Source: Mytilus trossulus
Lineage: Eukaryota; Mollusca; Bivalvia; Mytilida; Mytilidae
DNA length: 64,000 nucleotides
Reading direction: 5' to 3'
NCBI RefSeq assembly: GCF_036588685.1
Contig: NC_086380.1
Location: 34,734,692-34,798,691 of the forward strand
In this document: one piece after another, positions 22,701-31,700 of the stretch
Position numbering within the stretch: the first letter of the stretch is position 1
Layout of the letters: each line of letters opens with the position of its first letter
Notes under the pieces: generated by a model
What the model was told of the DNA's origin: nothing
Seen by the model: only the letters and a program-made list of their open reading frames with translations
Databases searched by the model: none
Made by a program: the position numbers and the translations under genes

Positions 22701-25700
22701 ACAAAAATAACCGTAAGCTTCCAGAAATAGAATAAATGTAAAAATATTTATGTTTGAAATTTTATGCAAACAAATAAGAAACAGATACACAAAAAAACAA
22801 AAAATAAACAACAAAGAACATAGAACAAAAATAATTTTGAGGAACAAATTAGAAAATAAATAGCAGTTGAAATATAAAAAAACATAATTAAAAAAATAGG
22901 CTATTTTTATTAAAACAAAGTTTTCTCCAGTACTTCACCTGTAAAAATATTTTATGTCAAAAACGTTGTAATCAATAAAGTGGTTAAAATTACAGGTAAC
23001 CTGATTCTGAAATCAGTGAACCGTAATTCTAGCAGCACGGATTAAGATGAAAGGACAAATATATTGCCAATCACACCTGGATTTGTTGATTAATGACCAT
23101 ACTACCTACCATAAAATTGTCCGATTATTCATATCCGACTAGACGGATTAAGACATCCATAAAAATAAGTCCCTACCCGTACTGTATAAGGTGATGGTAC
23201 TCACTTCAGGTAAAAGTTTTTGGTCAAGGTAGTTTTTGATGAAGTGGAAGTCCATTCAATTTGAAACTTAGTACACATGTTCCCTATATAGCTTTGATAT
23301 GATCTGTCTAATTTTTATGCCAAGTTAGAGTTTTTACCCAAATTTCAAGGTCCACTGAACATATGAAAGTGTGAGTGGGGCATCTTTGTACTTTTTTTAT
23401 GGTTTCCAGAAATTGTTTTTGTAAAAATGACAACCTTTTAAAACAGCTTGTTATTATCAGAAGCATTATTTGTTTTGCATGGAAAAATGAAAAGATAAAA
23501 GATTGATTGTCATTCTCACAGTCTAGATCATGTAGATTAACACTTGTTCTGTGTTAAATTTGTTTCCTTGATAAAGTTGCTAAAACTGAAACTTTTATTT
23601 CTAGACAGATGAAGATGCATGTTATCAACTCTTGTGATAATCCACTGAAAAAATAGACCCATTCTGCCATTTCATTAATACTTATGAACATTTAAGAAAA
23701 GTAAAAAAATAAAATGAAGGCAACTCATCTTAAATTTCATGCATCTGAAGCAATTTTCGCGAGTAGAAAAATAACGCGAATACAAATCGTCGCAAATGTG
23801 TCAATCTTTGATCTTTCTTTAAATAGCCTTGAAGTGGTCAAGAAAGGGTAAAATGCGAAATAAAGTATCCGCGAAAATAAGTTGGTTTACAGTATTTCAA
23901 AGACATGGATGTATAAAAACTGAATAATGGTTGAGAGCTATATGACAGAAAAGGGACATAAGAATATTAGCCAAATCCCTCAAAGGGTCAACTTTTCTGA
24001 AACATCTGTTTCTTTACACATGTAAGACATATTTGAGGTTGCAAATGATAATTGATAGTATTTACATACTTCTTTATACAAATGTATATAATTACATAAT
24101 TACATATTTTTCCAGCAAGCTGAGTCTTATGAGAGGAATAGCCATATGAAGGACTTAATGAAAGGAACAATCAAGTAAGAGTAATGTGTTTCACTACAAT
24201 TAAATACAATGGACCTTTTATCACCACTTTGCAATAAACAAAAGTATGCTGTTTGGCAGCGTTATCGTCATCAACACTGAATAATTTGTGATTGTTTTAA
24301 TTTTTTTTAAGTCAAATCATAGTGGTTGATATTTTAATAAAAATCAACATTACGTTATTTGATTTGGAATGTATCGTCGTTGGGCTTCTAAAATGTTGTA
24401 TATAACAAATTTTTCAAGAAAAAAATATCTCAGAAACAAGCTTTGAAAATTTTGGCAAAATGCATGCTTCCAAAATGTCATATGTGAACTTGAACATTTT
24501 TGTAAATAGCAGTGAAATAAAAACTTTGACATTTTGGATTATCCAAGAACTTATATTATTTTCACAGAAATAAAGAAATTTTTTTTTTCCCAAAGCTATT
24601 CTACAACAATTTTCAAGTTTTCATACAACATTTTGGAAGCAAACTTTACAAACAACTGACATTAGCAATTTTGTAATATGTCTTATTTCACACATTTTGA
24701 TTGGTCTAACTGTATGCTATTTTGTAATACCAAAAATTTCCTCCCGCCCAGACCATAGGTGTCAAAAAGTATTTTTAGCCAATATACGACATTTAAGAAG
24801 CCCAGCGACGATATGTCATTCTTGAAAAATTAAAAGCAGCTTTGAATTAACAGCAAAGAGTCAATTCACCTAGAAATTATTGAAAAAAAAGAATTAAAGT
24901 TAATATCTAATACTGAATCTTTGTATTTGTAGATTTAGTAATACAGAAATTCAACAATATATGACAAGTAATGACATCAAAAGTCTGACACCAAAATCTC
25001 AACAGAATCTGGAAACCAAGCTACAAAGGATAAGGGAGACTGTAAGATTGTTTTGTAAATACTGTCGATTCATTTTTATTTAAGGAATGACTGTGATATT
25101 TTTTTTGTCTATGATGAAATAACATAAAAAATTTGGTGCACACTGAATAATACGCGTAGCAGGTTTTTTTTAGCAGTGTGCACCACATTTTTTATGTTAT
25201 TTCGAATAGACAGAAAAAATATTACAGTTATTTCTTATAATTTAATTCTAAATTCCATTTAAACTGTAGAAAACCATGAAAAAACGTTGATGACGTCACG
25301 GTCACATGATTAAATTATGTCTATGGGCTCATAACAAAATAACGTCAGCCAATCAGAAGATGTGTTACATCCAATATTACATTATTGTAGGATACCATTT
25401 TTGTCGAGCCTTTGACTTTAGTCGAAAAAGCGAGGCATAGCGATCCTACATTCCGTCGGCGTCAGCGTCGTCGGCGGCGTCAACAAATATTCACTCTGTG
25501 GTTAAAGTTTTTGAAATTTTAATAACTTTCTTAAACTAAACTGGATTTCTACGAAACTTGGACAGAAGCTTGTTTATGTTCATAAGATAGTATGCAGATG
25601 TAAATTTTGTAAAAATAAAATTCCATTTTTTCCGTATTTTACTTATAAATGGACTTAGTTTTTCTGCCAGGAAACATTACATTCACTCTGTGGTTAAAGT

Positions 25701-28700
25701 TTTTGAAATTTTAATAACTTTCTTAAACTATACTGTATTTGTACCAAACTTATACAGAAGCTTGTTTATGATCATAAGATAGTATCCAGAAGGAAATTTT
25801 GGAAAAATAATTTTCCATTTTTTCCATATTTTACTTAAAAATGGACTTAGTTTTTCTGCCAGGAAACATAACATTCACCAGTCTCTGTGGTTAAAGTTTT
25901 TGAAATTTTGATAACTTTCTTAAACTATCCTGGGTTTGTACCAAACTTAGACAATAGCTTGTTTATGATCATAACATAGTATCCAGAAGTAAATTTTATT
26001 AACAAATAAATCCATTTTTTTGTGCATTTTACTTTTAAATGGACTTAGATTTCCTGCCAGGAAACAACTCATTCACTCTGTGGTTAAAGTTTTTAAAATT
26101 TTAATAACTTTCTTACACTATTTTGGACCTGTACCAAACTTGGACAGAAGCTTGTTTATGATCAAAAGCTAGTATCTATAAGAAAATTTTGTTAAAATTT
26201 TGTTCCTGTGTATCTGTATTTTACTTCTAAATGGACTTAGTGTTTCTTCCAGTTTACATTACAGACAGTCTGCAGTTAAAGTTTTTAAAACATACTGTAT
26301 TTTTACCAAACTTGGACAGAAGCTTCTTAGAATCATAAGATAGTATCAAGAGGAATATTTTTATTGATTTTATTCCTCTTTTGTTGAGCTTGCGATTAAC
26401 AGAATAAGTAGGCGAGACACTGGGTTCCGCGGAACCCTTAAGAATTTTTTATGGATTTTATCTGTACAAGAGAAACCACAAAATCTAATGGTTCACCAAT
26501 ATTCTTCTATTGCATGTATTGGGTTGTATGCAAACTTTGGAAAAACCTCAGAATCAAATATCCTTGTAAATGCCAGATTTTCCTTTTCCTTAAAAATTGG
26601 TATCCATGAAATGAATATCCAAAGTAATGGTACGATGAATACAAAACTGTTCAGAATTCTATTTAAAAAAAATACCAATTTTGATCATTGAGAAGCTAAA
26701 TATTCCTTATACCACACAACCTTATTAAAACATTTAGCTGACTTTACACAGTGTTCTCCCCAGGCCCTTAAAGGACCATGGGCCCGCGATGTATATTTTT
26801 TTACCACGGTGGTATCGTTCTTGCCACGATGTATAATTTTTCTCCGTGGTGCTAAAGTTTTCGACCGTAAATCGGTAGTTTCAAACCACTTGTTCAACTT
26901 TCCGTGAAAATTGACAAGTTCTAACCAGTTTAATCCAGTTCTGACAGGTAGATTGTTTACACCACGTGATCAATTTACCTTTTGAGGTTAACCATGATGA
27001 TTGGATTTAATTGATGTACATGATTCTTTTGTGTTTTAATTAATTAAGAGATCATAATTTTATTAACAGACTTGTGAGGGACAGGCAGACATTTGTTAAT
27101 GAACTCTTCTACGCCAGTTTTTAGTCAAAATAATTTGCCGGTTTGAAATTAATTGTGGAGTTACTTCCCCTGAATTAAATGCTCCTAAAATGTAATTTCT
27201 CTTTGAAAATAAAAATAAAGTTCAAATTGAATGCAGAATACTATTAGAATGTTACATTAAGGATAAATACTTTCTTAAAACATACCAACAAAAATGTTTT
27301 GCAAATTATTTTTGAGAATCATACCTTTATTAATGCACAGACATATTATTTTAAATTGGTATTTTTTTAATATTGGCTTGTATGGCAGAGCGAGGGCTCA
27401 AAAGACTGCCAAGCATTAGTAGAATGTAACTTAGTTCTATAGACAGAACTTTGGCTATAAATGAATTAGATTAAAGTCCTTTCATGTCAGGTACAAAGTT
27501 ATAACATAAAAAAACAATTGTTATGAGGTTAAAAGGAACCAGGTCTAAAACTATGAAAAAAAGTTTTTAATTTACTGAAGGTTTAATCTTGTTCAAAGTT
27601 CATTGTTATGGTGAAATCTAAAATGGGAATGTTTAGTGTAACTACAAGTATCAGGAGAAAATGGCTTGATCAAAATATTAGAAGTGACTATAGTTTAAAG
27701 ACTAATTGTGCTTTCTTTTATTTATTCTTCAAAGATATCAAAGTATCCAAACTGTTTATTGATTTACTTTTTCTACCAATAATTTTCTGGCCCAAAGTCC
27801 ATACAACACAGTACCACAGTAAACAAAACAAAGACAAAAAGGTAATGACAAAAACTAACAAGAAAAATTTAAGCGACGCAAGGCAACACAAAATATTGCA
27901 AAATTCATTTCGTCACGCGTTTCCCTGGTGCTATCCAAAAATCCTGGGGAGAACACTGCTTTACAGAGTTATCTCCCTGTGGTATTAGGTACCACCTTAA
28001 GATGAGCACGTTAAGGTAGAGATAGTTGTCATACAGGTTGTAAAATAATTCATTAATTAAAATTTATTAGAAAGATATTATTGCCTTTTTGGAAAAATTA
28101 GAATGTATGTAAATAAGCCAAAACGTTTGAAATGAGAAATGTGTAGTTTATTAGCAGCAGCATTTGCGCTTTTATACCTTACTTTACAAAAGCAGGGATT
28201 TACTGTTTTTCTTCTGTTTGGCAGTCTGTCCAATGAATATTTATCATCACATTTTTATGAGGAAGTACATTACAAGGATTTCTGAAATTTGGTTTCAGGG
28301 TTTATATGCATCAGCTTTAACTTGCCATAGGTTTTCAGATTCATCACTCAACAAGTTCCTGTTTGAATTATACTTTTAGTGGGAGGGGCTATCATTAATG
28401 AGCTACTACTCACAAATACACTGGATTTTTCAGAATCAAATTCAGGAAAGTGACATAGAAGAAATGGAAATCAGTGTAAATAATAACAATGCAGAATCAG
28501 GTTAGTGGATCTCATATAAACATATTTTCACTTTTGGTATTTAGCTGTATTTTGCCTCAGAATGACCTTATATCACCTCCGAATAACCATTTGACGTCAA
28601 GCAACAATCACCTTTTAGTTGTGACGTCAAATGTCATGATGTCAAAGTTTACAGGAACCTGTGTGATGTTATGTCATGGCGGAAAAATTTGCATACAAGT

Positions 28701-31700
28701 GTAAATACGTCTCTTCTTTCAGTTTTAACCTTAATGGGTATAGCAATGAATGAGAAGCATAAAAGTGTATGATACATGTATTGAATAACATAAGACACGT
28801 GTTTCATCAATAATATTAGATTTTGAAAAACTTAAAAACAAAAAAGTGTCTAAAAAGAGAACAGTAAAACCAGTATTGTACAGATTGTCATGACATATCT
28901 GTCTTAATTGACAGATTTCTGACTTGAAATTCGCTATGTTTGGAGATTGAAGATCTGATGAATATGGGTATATTTTCTTTTACAAACACAGGTGTATCTA
29001 TGCATTTACTGTGTTAGAGATCATTTGATTGCAATTTGAGTCATTTGTCAAATACAGATAAAAATATAGTTATTTAATCAAAATGTCTTGTGCAAAATGC
29101 AAGGCAGAGGATTCTATAAGAAAACAGAAATACTTGTTCAGGCCTTTTCCCCAACAAAGAGTTATGAATTTTTCATGATGTATCAGTACCTTTTGGTAAA
29201 AATGGGCATGTATGCACTTCAAAATGTACTGGTAAACTTGTACAAACAGAAATGTCTTAAAGCATGGCTGGACCTATATACATAAAAACTGACGAGGAAA
29301 GGTAACACAGGGCCACCGAAAGCTTTATTATTGAAGCCCAGGTGGTCAAGTGGGACGGCTACAGTGCAGGCGATTTGGTGTCAAGATATCTCAGTAGCAA
29401 TGGTTCGAATCCCGGCGAGGGAAGAACAAAAAAGTTGCGAAAGCAAATTTACAGATCTTACATTGTTGGGTTGACGTTTAGACGTGTTGTACATAAAAAT
29501 ATAGATACATTATCATGATAATTGGTTCAAAAACTCCCTAAATAACAGATTGCCTCAAAATTTTGGAGGCCCATTATTTACCCATGTAAATCTTTACATT
29601 AGTCCCAAAATCAGTTTACATTCTCTTAGTTGACTTTATAAAACTTATACAAAATGCTTATTGCCATACAACAACAATGAATTTGGGTTGGTCGTGTTAC
29701 CATCTTGAGATATGTCCCTTTATAAGATTATATGCAAACATGTACACATTCTTCATTTATTTATAAAAAAAATCACATTTATTTTCTGGTCTGAAAATAC
29801 ATTTATTCCAACATGTCAAAAGAGAATCTGTATTTAAGGATAAATTCAGTAAAACTTGTCTTTTTAATCTTGATATAATAATATTTTTTTTAAGTGTAAT
29901 ATTTATGTGTTTCAGATGAAACAGAACCAGAAGAGAATACTTCCAGGTTGGTACAATTTTTATTAGCTTGACCTTAGCACAACAAATTGTAGTATATTGT
30001 GGATTCATTTATTTTTGTGAGTACTAATTTTCGTGGATAGAGAAAAATTAACATGTTCATGGATATTTAGTTTTGTGGTTGTGCCAAAATCTGCACACAA
30101 GCCTATAGAAAATTGGGTGTTCGTTAAACATTTAATTTCGTGGTTCACCTGTACCCACGAAATCCACGAAAATTGGTATCCAACGAATAATAATGAATCC
30201 ACAGTATCCTTAAATTTTCATATACTCCTCCTATGTTTAAAGAGGACAATTCAATGTAGGTTATCTTAATAAAAATTGAACATTAGACCAAATGACAAGG
30301 ATGTGTAGCCTACATTAATGTCCAAAATCAACCACATGGCATGCTATAAAAGGTTCTCAGGATAATAAGATGGTAAAAAAATTCAAAAGAAAACTTTAAA
30401 TGTACTTATTACATTTGAAGAAGGAACAAATAAGACAGAAGACCAAAAGACAAGCACTGGACTACAGGTTCCAGGTTGGGCCTAAAATAAAATATTGTTT
30501 GTTTCTCCAATCCCGACCGACCCTGCAAAAACGGTGCTACGCATGAAATTTTATTTAGAAAATTATTTTATTCCTTTCTGATTTTCAGACAGGCTGCATC
30601 GTTCGATATTGTTCAAGCTTTTTGGAAAAAATAAAATTATTTCCCTACCTACCTACCTACACCTTGCTTGGCAGGGTCGAAATTGGGGAAACAAACAAAA
30701 TATTAATTTAGGCCTTGTGGACAGACACGTTAAATCTCTGCAAAGTCTCAAACTGGTCCCTAACCACAGTGTTGTAAATTACAAACTGTTAGAAAAGTTG
30801 AATTTGACCCATAGTATAAGTACTGAACACAAATACAAGTAACCAAATGACAAAGTACAATAAATACTGAGCAATTTTTTTTTTGTCAGTTACTAACCTT
30901 TAACGCTTGTTCAAACATCTTTTAGAGACCATTTTTGGGGAAAGACGGCTTCAAACCGTCAATCCCCTATGGGGTTGACCAGAGTGACACTCCCTCACAT
31001 CATTCATTTTGATTTTATACATGTTATAGTGTGGGAAAACCCCCCAACAAATCTTACTTAGATTTCTTCTTGGAAGAAGCAGGGATATCCTTCACCAGTT
31101 CACTGGTTTAATATTTCAATCATTCTTAGAGATCGTGCACTAATTACAAATTTGTATTTGTTAAATCTAAACATAATATTGTTTACTGTAGATGATTTAA
31201 ACATCAACATACAATACTTTAATTTGTAGGTCAACAACTTTCAAAATCAACAAAGATCGTGGGGTTACATGAGACAGGGGAAAGAAACGATTTTATTACT
31301 TTTTTCAAGTCCTACTAATCAGAGACAAGAAGCGTCAAAAAGCGACAAGAAGCGTCAAGAAGACTATTTAGCGACAAGAAAAAAATATTCTTCTTGTCGC
31401 TTCTTGTCGCTAAAATTCTTCTTGTCGCTAATTAGTGAGACCACTTTTTCTGTAAAAATTCTGAGAATCTTCCTCCAATTCAGGAGCACCTCAATTGATG
31501 AGTAATTATCCACTAAAATAAAAGTTAATGTATTTAAAGACTTCAAATGAAACATTTCATTGGATTAGTAGTCTTCTATTAAAACTAAATTTTTGTGTAC
31601 CTACATAATCATTGTAATGGTAAAAAAAAAATAATAAAAATTTGCATTTTGTTGTTTAAACATATTTATTATTTACAAATATTTCAAAATATAAGATTTG

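Noticed and set aside
27608-27988. 126-residue frame as a hAT transposase
   Set aside because: No hAT motifs are visible and the frame runs across the element's right end into flanking repeat.
28575-28645. CRE enhancer pair
   Set aside because: The two TGACGTCA-like sites are mirror halves of one palindrome, more simply explained by a MITE.
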